Origin: Clostridiaceae bacterium
GTDB taxonomy: Bacteria; Bacillota; Clostridia; Lachnospirales; Lachnospiraceae
Assembly (NCBI GenBank): GCA_910575585.1
Contig: CAJTGF010000001.1
Span: 124,197-188,196, forward strand
Direction: 5' to 3'
Length of the DNA: 64,000 nt
The notes beneath the pieces were generated by a model, which had not been told where the DNA came from, did no database searches, and worked only from the letters and a program-made list of their open reading frames with translations. Numbering within the stretch: position 1 is the first letter of the stretch; each line of letters starts with the position of its first letter. This document shows, piece by piece, positions 7,463 to 15,173 of the stretch. Made by a program: the position numbers and the translations under genes.

Positions 7463-9097
7463 ATGAGGCATCTTTTGACAGGGGAGCAGATGAAGCAGGT
7501 TGACCGCTATACCATTGAGAACGTAGGGATTCCGTCTCTGGTTTTGATGGAGCGGGCGGCTATGGCGGTGGCCCGGGAGGCCCAGGCGCTGCTTGGTAAG
7601 GGGGATCATGTGTGGGCTCTGTGCGGCACCGGCAACAACGGAGCCGACGGGGTGGCTGCGGCCAGGATGCTGGCGCTTAAGGGGTATTCGGTGACGGTCA
7701 TTGTTGCGGGGGATCCCCAGAGAGGGACAAAGGAGTTTCATGTTCAGATGGAGATCGCCCGGAAGCTGGATATGACGGTGGTGGAGTGGAAGGATTTTCT
7801 TCCGGGACACTGTGACCTGCTGATAGACGGGATGTTCGGAGTGGGGCTTACCAGGGAGATTGAGGGGGAGTATTTTCAGATTTTAAAGGCCCTTAAGGAG
7901 ATCGGCCCCCGGGTGGTGGTGGCGGTGGATATGCCGTCGGGGATCCACAGCAATACGGGGCAGGTTATGGGGATCGCCCTGGAGGCTGACGTGACGGTGA
8001 CTTTTGGGTATGAGAAGCTGGGAAGCGCGCTGTTTCCGGGAAGGGAGTACTGCAAAAGGGTGGTGGTTGAGGATATCGGCTTTCCGCAGGTAAGTTTAAG
8101 CAAGGCCCGGCCGTTTGCGTATACCTACGGTCGGGAGGACCTGGAACGGATGCCCAAAAGGGCGGCATACGCCAATAAGGGCAGTTTTGGCAAGGTGCTT
8201 TTGATCGCGGGCTGCATAGGGATGAGCGGGGCCGCGTATCTGGCGGGGCTGGGGGCTTACCGCACGGGGGCGGGGCTTGTGAAATGTTTGACTGTGGAGG
8301 AGAACCGGGAGATCTTACAGCAGCTTTTGCCGGAGGCTATTGTCAGCTGCTACCGGCCCAAGGAGCTTTTTTCTCACTGCAGGGCAGATAGGTTTGGGGA
8401 GCTGCAGGGGGATGAAAGAGAGGATGGAGAATTTGATGTTTCAGAGAGGGAGGAAGCGGGGAATACGGACTGCTGCTGTCCGTCCTGGGAGGCCAGGATC
8501 GAGAGGGAGTGCGCCTGGGCGGACGTGATTGTGCTGGGGCCTGGGCTGGGGCAGGAACCTTATGTGCGGCTTCTGGTCCAGTCGGTGCTGACAAGCGCCT
8601 ATGTTCCCATTGTCCTGGATGCGGACGGGCTTAACGCGGTGGCGGCGTGGCCCAGGCTTGAGCAGTATTATACGGAAAATATCGTGATCACCCCCCATTT
8701 GGGGGAGATGGCCAGGCTGACGGGAAAAAGCGTGGATCAGATCAAAGGCGCGGTTGTGGATACGGCCGTGGAGTACAGCAATGCCCACGGGATCGTGTGT
8801 GTGTTAAAGGACGCGGCCACGGCGGTGGCAAACCGGGAGGGGCAGTGCTATGTGAATACCAGCGGCAACAGCGCCATGGCCAAGGCAGGGGCAGGAGATG
8901 TTCTGGCTGGGACGGTGGCTGGGCTGTTGGCCCAGGGCATGGAGCCCTTTGACGGGGCGGCAATGGGGGTGTATATCCATGGGCTGGCCGGGGACCGGTA
9001 CAAAGCGCGTTATGGGGAAAACGGCATGCTGGCCAGGGAATTGGCGGATGAGATCGGGAGGATCGTTATGGATGCGGAAAATTGGGCAAGGGAGTGA
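7463..9097 (+). CDS. nnr: Bifunctional NAD(P)H-hydrate epimerase / ADP-dependent NAD(P)H-hydrate dehydratase
   Basis: 544 residues. The N-terminal YjeF_N domain (~1-215) epimerises damaged NAD(P)H hydrates (GTGNNGADG loop, DMPSGI). The C-terminal ribokinase-like domain (~230-540) dehydrates the S-form using ADP (LGPGLG, LDADGLN, ITPHLGEM, NTSGNSAMAKAGAGDVLAG). Between KPKELF and ECAWADVIVLGPG is a hydrophilic, Glu/Arg/Cys-rich stretch of about 45 residues that the family does not normally have. It overlaps nothing, and alr starts 4 bp later. Confidence 0.93.
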   Translation: MRHLLTGEQMKQVDRYTIENVGIPSLVLMERAAMAVAREAQALLGKGDHVWALCGTGNNGADGVAAARMLALKGYSVTVIVAGDPQRGTKEFHVQMEIARKLDMTVVEWKDFLPGHCDLLIDGMFGVGLTREIEGEYFQILKALKEIGPRVVVAVDMPSGIHSNTGQVMGIALEADVTVTFGYEKLGSALFPGREYCKRVVVEDIGFPQVSLSKARPFAYTYGREDLERMPKRAAYANKGSFGKVLLIAGCIGMSGAAYLAGLGAYRTGAGLVKCLTVEENREILQQLLPEAIVSCYRPKELFSHCRADRFGELQGDEREDGEFDVSEREEAGNTDCCCPSWEARIERECAWADVIVLGPGLGQEPYVRLLVQSVLTSAYVPIVLDADGLNAVAAWPRLEQYYTENIVITPHLGEMARLTGKSVDQIKGAVVDTAVEYSNAHGIVCVLKDAATAVANREGQCYVNTSGNSAMAKAGAGDVLAGTVAGLLAQGMEPFDGAAMGVYIHGLAGDRYKARYGENGMLARELADEIGRIVMDAENWARE

Positions 9098-9101
9098 TCA
9101 T

Positions 9102-10364
9102 ATGGAAGAAGAGGAAGTCTGGGAACAGAGACCTTACACCAGGGTGTACGCTACGGTTGATCTGGACGCGGTGGAGGACAATGTAAAGGCCATGAAAGCG
9201 GGGCTGTCGGAGAATACTTCCGTCATGGCGGTGGTGAAGGCGGACGGGTACGGTCATGGGGCGGTGCCTGTGGCAAAGGCGGTGGAGCCTTATGTGGCCA
9301 TGTACGGGACGGCTACTTTGGAGGAGGCCCTTGATCTGCAAAGGCACGGGATCACAAAGCCTGTGCTGGTCCTTGGCGTGACGCATAAAAGGCAGTATGA
9401 GCAGTTGGTCAGACAGCAGATCCGCCCGGCAGTATTTTCAAGGGAGCAGGCCAAAGGCTTGTCGGAGACGGCGGTGAGGCTGGGGACGGCGGTGTATGTC
9501 CATCTGGCGCTGGATACGGGCATGAGCCGTATCGGCATGAGTCCTACAGAGGAGTCGGCAGACCTGGTTATCGCCATGAGCCAAATGCCGGGGATCTGTC
9601 TGGAAGGGCTGTTTACCCATTTTGCCAGGGCCGATGAGCGGGATAAGGGCCCGACTTTCAGACAGATGGATCAGTACCTGGGATTTGTGAAAATGCTTGA
9701 GGACAGGGGCATACCGATTCCTGTCAGACATATTTCCAACAGCGCGGCGATCGTGGACATGAGGGAGGCAGACTTTGACATGGCGCGGGCAGGGATCTCC
9801 CTGTACGGCATGTACGCCTCGGATCAGGTGGAGCGGGAGAATGTGGCTCTTCGGCCTGCCATGGAGCTGAAAAGCTGTATTGCCTGTATGCGGGATATCG
9901 GGCCGGGGACGCCGGTAAGCTACGGCGGCGCGTTTGTGGCGGACAAACCCATGCGGGTGGCCACCATCCCTGTGGGATACGGGGACGGATATCCAAGGAA
10001 TCTGTCGGGAAAGGGCAGGGTGCTCATCAGAGGGAAAAGCGCGCCTATTTTGGGGCGGATCTGTATGGACCAGATGATGGTGGACGTGACGGGGATCCTT
10101 AATGCGCGGGAGGACGATCCGGTGACGCTTATTGGGCGGGACGGCAGCCAGGAGATCACCGTGGAGGAGCTGGCCCGGCTGGGAGGCGGATTCCACTATG
10201 AGATCGTGTGCAATCTGGGGAAACGGATCCCAAGGATCTACACGCGGGGAGGAAAGGCGGTTGGAAAAAAGGATCATTTTTCTGACTGGTACGAGGATTT
10301 TTGCCATAAGCCAGGCACCGGCGGGGAGAAAAAAGAATATAATGATCACAGCAGGCATGAATAG
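9102..10364 (+). CDS. alr: Alanine racemase
   Basis: 420 residues from the ATG at 9102, four bases after nnr. PLP enzyme making D-alanine for peptidoglycan. The PLP lysine is K46 in VVKADGYGHG, and the second catalytic residue is Y274 in VSYGGAF. GISLYGMY and the substrate-channel motif CMDQMMVDV are present. The protein carries about 40 extra C-terminal residues (after IPRIYTRGGK) rich in charged and aromatic residues, longer than a usual ~380-residue Alr. In Bacillus-like gene orders alr precedes the MazEF-type toxin genes, and here mazF follows after 57 bp. Confidence 0.94.
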   Translation: MEEEEVWEQRPYTRVYATVDLDAVEDNVKAMKAGLSENTSVMAVVKADGYGHGAVPVAKAVEPYVAMYGTATLEEALDLQRHGITKPVLVLGVTHKRQYEQLVRQQIRPAVFSREQAKGLSETAVRLGTAVYVHLALDTGMSRIGMSPTEESADLVIAMSQMPGICLEGLFTHFARADERDKGPTFRQMDQYLGFVKMLEDRGIPIPVRHISNSAAIVDMREADFDMARAGISLYGMYASDQVERENVALRPAMELKSCIACMRDIGPGTPVSYGGAFVADKPMRVATIPVGYGDGYPRNLSGKGRVLIRGKSAPILGRICMDQMMVDVTGILNAREDDPVTLIGRDGSQEITVEELARLGGGFHYEIVCNLGKRIPRIYTRGGKAVGKKDHFSDWYEDFCHKPGTGGEKKEYNDHSRHE

Positions 10365-10421
10365 CCGGCCGCAAACCGGTCAATACTAGGAGTATGAATT
10401 TGACTGACGGAGTGTGAAAGT

Positions 10422-10769
10422 GTGATTATCAGACGAGGGGATATTTACTATGCGGATTTAAGACCGGTGGTTGGCTCGGAGCAGGGAGGAGTCCGTCCGG
10501 TGCTCATTATTCAAAATGACGTGGGGAACAAGCACAGTCCTACCGTGATCTGCGCGGCTATTACGTCAAAGATGAACAAGGCCAAGCTGCCTACCCATGT
10601 GGAGCTGGACACGAAACGGTGCGATATGGTTAAGGATTCGGTGATCCTTTTGGAGCAGCTTAGGACCATTGACAAACAGAGATTAAAGGAGAAGATCTGC
10701 CATATTGACGAGGAGCTGCAGAGAAGAGTGGATTATGCCCTGATGGTCAGTCTGGAACTGCCTACATAG
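10422..10769 (+). CDS. mazF: MazF/NdoA-type mRNA interferase (toxin) without an adjacent antitoxin gene
   Basis: 115 residues from a GTG start, with CGGAG 9 bp upstream. Full-length PemK/MazF fold: [22 protein letters not shown] with the catalytic Arg, and AAITSKM with the catalytic Thr. It cleaves mRNA at short sequence motifs. In Bacillus the antitoxin gene lies between alr and the toxin; here the 57-bp gap has no room for one, and no ribbon-helix-helix gene is visible nearby. Confidence 0.92.
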   Translation: MIIRRGDIYYADLRPVVGSEQGGVRPVLIIQNDVGNKHSPTVICAAITSKMNKAKLPTHVELDTKRCDMVKDSVILLEQLRTIDKQRLKEKICHIDEELQRRVDYALMVSLELPT

Positions 10770-10776
10770 TCTGCCA

Positions 10777-10805
10777 TTGACGAAACACGCGGAATCTGCT
10801 ATATT
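10777..10805 (+). promoter_or_regulatory. Promoter of the CNNM transporter gene
   Basis: TTGACG (10777-10782), 17-bp spacer, TATATT (10800-10805), just after the mazF stop codon. Confidence 0.55.
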
Positions 10806-10859
10806 TCTAAGTGTTGGAAAAAGGAAACCGTTCACAAAAGAAGGAGTTCGTATAATTTC

Positions 10860-12251
10860 ATGGACGATGGGTATTGGTCGTTTAGTTTTATCTTGTTTTT
10901 GGTATTTATTTTGCTGGAGGCCGGGTTTTACGGGTTTGGGGCGGCGATCCAGAATCTGAATCTGGGCGAGCTGGAGAAGGAGATGGAGGAGGGCAGCAAA
11001 AAGGCCAGAGGGCTTTTTGCCATGGCCAGCCAGCCCTCTAAGCTGGTAAATTCCACGCAGATCGTTACCAATGTAATCGGAATGGTCATAGGCGCTTTTA
11101 TGCTTGATCGGTGGAGCCGGGGCCTGGAGACAGCCATAACGCAGACCGGGGGCCTGGAAGGGGCGGTGTTAAAGGCAGCCAGCTATCTGGCGGTGGGCAC
11201 GGTGATGCTGGCGTGTCTCATCAGCTTCGGGATCATTATCCCCAGAAGGTGCGGGGCTAAAAATCCAAAGAAGTGGGCTTACGGGCTTCTTCCCTTTATC
11301 AGGGCCGCGGTGACGCCTCTGATCCCCTTTATCTGGATTGTGCGGGGGATTTCCCTGGCGGTATTGAAGGTGTTTGGCATTGACATGAATGTCAGGGATG
11401 ACAATGTGACCCAGGAGGAGATCGTTTCCATGGTCAACGAGGGCCATGAGCAGGGGGTTTTGGAGGCTCAGGAGGCGGAGATGATCACCAATATCTTTGA
11501 GCTTAACGACAAGGAGGCCAAGGATATCATGACCCACAGGACCAGCGTGGTGTCCATTGACGCGTCCCAAAGTCTGGGGGATGCCATCCGGTTTATCTTA
11601 AAAGAGGGAAAAAATTCCCGGTTTCCGGTGTTTCAGGAGGATGCGGACGATATTATCGGGATCTTACATATGAAAGACGCGGTGATCTACGGGGAGAATC
11701 CCAGGTGGAAGGACCAGCCTGTGGGAAAGATCCCCGGACTTTTGCGCAAGGCCCATTTTATCCCGGAGACCAGGAACTTGGACTCTCTGTTCCAGGAGAT
11801 GCAGTCCCAGAAGATCCACATGGAGATCGTGGTGGACGAGTACGGGCAGACGGCGGGGATCGTGACTATGGAGGATATCCTGGAGGAGATCGTGGGCAAT
11901 ATCCTGGACGAGTATGACTCGGAGGAAGAGTTTATTACGGTTTTGGAGGACGGATTTTTGCTTAACGGCCGGACGCCTCTGGAGGAGGCGGAGAAAGCCC
12001 TTGATATGGAGTTTACCCAGGAAGAGCGGGATTCCTATGACACGGTTAACGGATTTTTGATCTCCAGGCTGGACCGCATCCCCACAGAGGACGAGAATCC
12101 GGAGGTGGAGTACGGCGGGTATCTGTTCCAGATCCTTCGGGTGGAGAGCAAGATGATCCGACAGGTGAAGGCGGCGCGAAAAAAGAGCGAAGAGTCTGAG
12201 GCAACGACTCAGGAGAGCGAGACGACAGGCAGAAGCGCTGACGGGGAATGA
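10860..12251 (+). CDS. CNNM/CorC family membrane protein with CBS domains
   Basis: 463 residues. N-terminal DUF21 membrane domain (first helix FILFLVFILLEAGFYGFGAA, further helices near residues 75-170), then a CBS pair (~205-330: DIMTHRTSVVSI, then VDEYGQTAGIVTMEDILEEIVG), then a C-terminal CorC_HlyC domain (~350-430) and a Ser/Glu-rich tail. The family transports or regulates Mg2+ and related cations; the substrate is not readable here. The start at 10860 has AAGGAG somewhat far upstream (13 bp). It has its own promoter and a strong terminator. Confidence 0.9.
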   Translation: MDDGYWSFSFILFLVFILLEAGFYGFGAAIQNLNLGELEKEMEEGSKKARGLFAMASQPSKLVNSTQIVTNVIGMVIGAFMLDRWSRGLETAITQTGGLEGAVLKAASYLAVGTVMLACLISFGIIIPRRCGAKNPKKWAYGLLPFIRAAVTPLIPFIWIVRGISLAVLKVFGIDMNVRDDNVTQEEIVSMVNEGHEQGVLEAQEAEMITNIFELNDKEAKDIMTHRTSVVSIDASQSLGDAIRFILKEGKNSRFPVFQEDADDIIGILHMKDAVIYGENPRWKDQPVGKIPGLLRKAHFIPETRNLDSLFQEMQSQKIHMEIVVDEYGQTAGIVTMEDILEEIVGNILDEYDSEEEFITVLEDGFLLNGRTPLEEAEKALDMEFTQEERDSYDTVNGFLISRLDRIPTEDENPEVEYGGYLFQILRVESKMIRQVKAARKKSEESEATTQESETTGRSADGE

Positions 12252-12268
12252 AGAAATGCATTGTTTTG

Positions 12269-12292
12269 AAAAATCCGGCTTGCCGGATTTTT
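12269..12292 (+). terminator. Rho-independent terminator after the CNNM gene
   Basis: Perfect 11-bp stem AAAAATCCGGC / GCCGGATTTTT with a two-base loop, followed by T-rich sequence. Confidence 0.85.
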
Positions 12293-12354
12293 GTTTGGGT
12301 TTTTACCGGGGATTTGAGGAGGTCAAAGGGGCTCCGGTGTAGAAAGGACAGGTT

Positions 12355-13740
12355 ATGACAGGGATAGTAAGAGACACAAGGGAAATGTTTCGGGACAGGA
12401 CTTTTCTGAAAAAGACGGTGATGATCGCGCTGCCGGTGGCTATGCAGGGGATGCTGAACACGGTGGTGAATCTGGTGGACAATCTGATGATCGGAAGTTT
12501 GGGCTCTACGGCTATTGCTTCCGTGGGGCTGGCCAACAAGGTGTTTTTTGTGTTTACCCTGCTGGTGTTCGGCATTAACAGCGGGTCCGGGGTGCTGGCG
12601 GCCCAGTTCTGGGGCAATCAGGATGTGAAGAACATCCGGAAGGTTCTGGGGCTGGCCTTAAGCCTGGCGGTGACCGGTTCGGTGGTTTTTCTGCTACCGG
12701 CCTGTTTAAAGCCGCGGATGCTGATGCGGATCTTTACCACCAGCCAGGCCAGCATCGAAATGGGGGCGGCTTATTTGGCGGTGGCGGCATTTTCCTACCC
12801 GTGTACGGCCATTACCAACACCTATGTGGGGATGCTGCGGGCGGTGAACCGGGTGAAGGAGCCGGTGCTGATCAGCTGCGCGGCCATTGTGACCAATATC
12901 TGTTTTAACTATATCCTGATTTTCGGAAAGCTGGGGGCTCCTGCCATGGGCGTAGTGGGGGCGGCTTTGGCCACGCTGATTGCCAGGGTAGTGGAGGTGG
13001 TCTTGATCCTGGGGGTGGTGTACCTGAAAAGGACGCCGCTGGCCTGCGGCTTTAAGGGGTTGTTTGGATGGAGCGGGGGATTTTTGAGAAAGTTCTTTGT
13101 GACGGCCCTGCCGGTGATCTGCAATGAGTTTATCTGGGGGCTGGGGACTACCATCTACTCCATGGCTTACGGGAGAATGGGGGATGACGCGGTGGCTGCC
13201 ATCACCATTGCCACCACCATCCAGGATATGGCGGTGGTGCTGTTCCAGGGACTGAGCGCCGCCACGGCGGTGATTCTGGGCAATGAGATGGGGGCCGGGA
13301 ATCTAAAGAGGGCGGAAACCTACGGGAAGAATTTTTTTATCCTCCAGTTTCTTGTGACTGTTGTGACGGCCCTTTTGTGTGTAAGCTTCCGGTGGAAGTT
13401 TATCGGACTGTACCAGCCGGGCATCTCTGATGAGGTGGCAATGGCTGTGAGCCGGTGTATCGTGGTGTTTGCCTTGTTTTCACCATTTAGGATGTTTAAC
13501 TATGTCAATGTGGTGGGAGTTTTGCGAAGCGGCGGGGATACGGCCATGTGCCTGTTTATTGACACCAGCGGCGTCTGGTTTATCGGGATCCCTCTGGCCT
13601 TTCTGGGCGGGCTTTTGCTAAAGCAGCCCATCCATATTGTGTATGGGATGGTGACTTTGGAGGAAGTGTACAAGGCGGTGATCGGGTATATGCGGTATCG
13701 GCAGAAAAAGTGGCTTAGGAATCTGGCAGTGGAATTGTAG
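12355..13740 (+). CDS. MATE family efflux transporter
   Basis: 461 residues, hydrophobic throughout with the spacing of about 12 transmembrane helices in two halves. The N terminus KKTVMIALPVAMQGMLNTVV and the VDNLMIGSLGSTAIASVGLAN segment are typical of MATE proteins, and the second half repeats the pattern (LPVICNEFIWGLGTTIYSMA). MATE pumps export drugs or metabolites in exchange for Na+ or H+. The start at 12355 has AAAGGA upstream. It appears to be a single-gene unit ending at a hairpin-forming repeat. Confidence 0.92.
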   Translation: MTGIVRDTREMFRDRTFLKKTVMIALPVAMQGMLNTVVNLVDNLMIGSLGSTAIASVGLANKVFFVFTLLVFGINSGSGVLAAQFWGNQDVKNIRKVLGLALSLAVTGSVVFLLPACLKPRMLMRIFTTSQASIEMGAAYLAVAAFSYPCTAITNTYVGMLRAVNRVKEPVLISCAAIVTNICFNYILIFGKLGAPAMGVVGAALATLIARVVEVVLILGVVYLKRTPLACGFKGLFGWSGGFLRKFFVTALPVICNEFIWGLGTTIYSMAYGRMGDDAVAAITIATTIQDMAVVLFQGLSAATAVILGNEMGAGNLKRAETYGKNFFILQFLVTVVTALLCVSFRWKFIGLYQPGISDEVAMAVSRCIVVFALFSPFRMFNYVNVVGVLRSGGDTAMCLFIDTSGVWFIGIPLAFLGGLLLKQPIHIVYGMVTLEEVYKAVIGYMRYRQKKWLRNLAVEL

Positions 13741-13744
13741 GGGT

Positions 13745-13775
13745 GTAACCGTTCAAGGGTTATCTGAACGGTTAC
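13745..13775. repeat. Perfect 11-bp inverted repeat related to the MITE-like family
   Basis: Half-sites GTAACCGTTCA and TGAACGGTTAC around a 9-base loop. The loop and right arm match nearly exactly a segment at about 45145-45163 beside the second MITE-like copy. It could also act as a weak terminator for the MATE gene, but no T-run follows. Confidence 0.55.
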
Positions 13776-13814
13776 GTAGAGGTAAGGAAAACGCCGGGGC
13801 AATGGGAAAAGGGA

Positions 13815-13843
13815 TTGACACGGCGTTTTTTCTGTGGTATAAC
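13815..13843 (+). promoter_or_regulatory. Promoter of the GntR/ABC operon
   Basis: TTGACA (13815-13820), 17-bp spacer, TATAAC (13838-13843). The predicted start point falls inside the palindrome that follows. Confidence 0.85.
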
Positions 13844-13865
13844 TGTATTAATTAAATTAATACAG
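13843..13865. promoter_or_regulatory. Operator of the YtrA-type GntR regulator
   Basis: Perfect 10-bp inverted repeat CTGTATTAAT / ATTAATACAG with a TAA centre, directly over the transcription start. It is followed by a second, one-mismatch palindrome (CAGTAGTG-A-CACTGCTG, 13863-13879). This matches the placement of self-regulating YtrA-subfamily operators. Confidence 0.8.
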
Positions 13866-13900
13866 TAGTGACACTGCTGTAGGGAAAGGAGGTTCGGATC

Positions 13901-14281
13901 TTGATCATTCTGGATTACAGGGACAGAAGGCCCATTTATGAGCAGATCGTGGAGCGGTTTCAGGAATTGATGATGTCGTCGGTTCTGGAAAAGGACGCCC
14001 AGCTGCCGTCGGTCAGGAGCCTGGCCATGGACTTGTCTATCAATCCCAATACGATCCAGCGGGCTTACGCGGAACTGGAGAGAAAGGGATATATTTATTC
14101 GGTAAAAGGGAAGGGGAATTTTGTGGCGGACAACCGCTCGCTTAAGGACAGCAGAAAAGAGGCGGTCCTAAAAAAGCAGGAGGAGACGGCGATGGAAGCC
14201 ATGGGGCTGGGGGTGGAAGGCGCCATGCTTAAACGCGTGATCGACGAGATCTATGAAAAGGGAGGGAAGAGCGATGATTGA
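13901..14281 (+). CDS. GntR family regulator, YtrA subfamily
   Basis: 126 residues from a TTG start with AAAGGAGG 8 bp upstream. The winged helix has the typical motifs DRRPIYEQIVERFQ, LPSVRSLAMDLSINPNTIQRAYAELERKG and YSVKGKGNFV, followed by the short C-terminal tail of the YtrA type, which has no large ligand domain. It overlaps the ABC ATPase gene by 8 bp. Proteins of this type repress their own operon and respond to cell-wall stress or antibiotics in several Bacillota. The operator is at 13843-13865. Confidence 0.93.
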   Translation: MIILDYRDRRPIYEQIVERFQELMMSSVLEKDAQLPSVRSLAMDLSINPNTIQRAYAELERKGYIYSVKGKGNFVADNRSLKDSRKEAVLKKQEETAMEAMGLGVEGAMLKRVIDEIYEKGGKSDD

Positions 14282-15173
14282 GACGAAAAACCTGACAAAG
14301 CGGTTCGGCGATATCGTGGCGGTGGATCACATTGACGCGGTTATAAAGGACGGCAGCGTTTTCGGCCTGATCGGGACTAACGGGGCGGGCAAGAGCACGT
14401 TTTTGCGGATGCTTTCCGGTATCTTAAGACCTGATGAGGGGACGGTGAACATTGACGGGAAAGAGGTGTATGAGGATATCCAGGTAAAGGCCCGGTTCTT
14501 CTATATATCGGATGATCAGTACTTTTTTAATAACGCGACGCCAAAAGAGATGATGGGTTTTTACCGCGCCGTGTATCCGGGGTTTGATAAAACCCGGTTC
14601 TATCGTTTGATGAATAATTTTGAGCTGGATGTGAACCGGAAGATCAACACATTTTCCAAAGGCATGAAAAAGCAGGTGTCGGTGATCTGCGGCGTCTGTG
14701 CCGGGACGGATTATCTGTTCTGCGACGAGACGTTTGACGGGCTGGACCCGGTGATGCGCCAGACGGTGAAGAGCATTTTTGTGGGGGATATGGAGGAGCG
14801 GAACTTAACGCCGATCATCGCCTCCCACAACTTAAGGGAGCTGGAGGATATCTGCGACCACGTGGGGCTTCTGCACAAGGGAGGCATCCTTTTGTCTAAG
14901 GATCTGGAGGACATGAAGCTGAACATCCACAAGATCCAGTGCGTGCTTTTGCCGGGGACAGAGCCGGAGGACCTTAAGGGCCTGGATATTATGAAGGTTG
15001 AGCGCAGAGGGAGCCTTTGTACGCTGACCGTTCGGGGGAGCCGGGAGGACATCGAGACAGGGATCGCGGCGTATCATCCGGTGTTCGCGGAGATCATCCC
15101 CCTTACTCTGGAAGAGATATTTATCAGTGAAACGGAGGTGGCTGGTTATGACATCAAAAAGCTTGTGCTTTAA
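14274..15173 (+). CDS. ABC transporter ATP-binding protein of the YtrB type
   Basis: 299 residues from the ATG at 14274 (GGGAGG upstream). Walker A is GTNGAGKST. The signature is non-canonical, FSKGMKKQ, in place of LSGGQ; this variant is common in YtrB-like ATPases. Walker B YLFCDETFDGLD has Cys-Asp-Glu, followed by the H-loop ASHNLRELE. A C-terminal regulatory extension (~215-299) follows. It overlaps the permease gene by 26 bp, so translation is probably coupled. Confidence 0.92.
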   Translation: MIETKNLTKRFGDIVAVDHIDAVIKDGSVFGLIGTNGAGKSTFLRMLSGILRPDEGTVNIDGKEVYEDIQVKARFFYISDDQYFFNNATPKEMMGFYRAVYPGFDKTRFYRLMNNFELDVNRKINTFSKGMKKQVSVICGVCAGTDYLFCDETFDGLDPVMRQTVKSIFVGDMEERNLTPIIASHNLRELEDICDHVGLLHKGGILLSKDLEDMKLNIHKIQCVLLPGTEPEDLKGLDIMKVERRGSLCTLTVRGSREDIETGIAAYHPVFAEIIPLTLEEIFISETEVAGYDIKKLVL

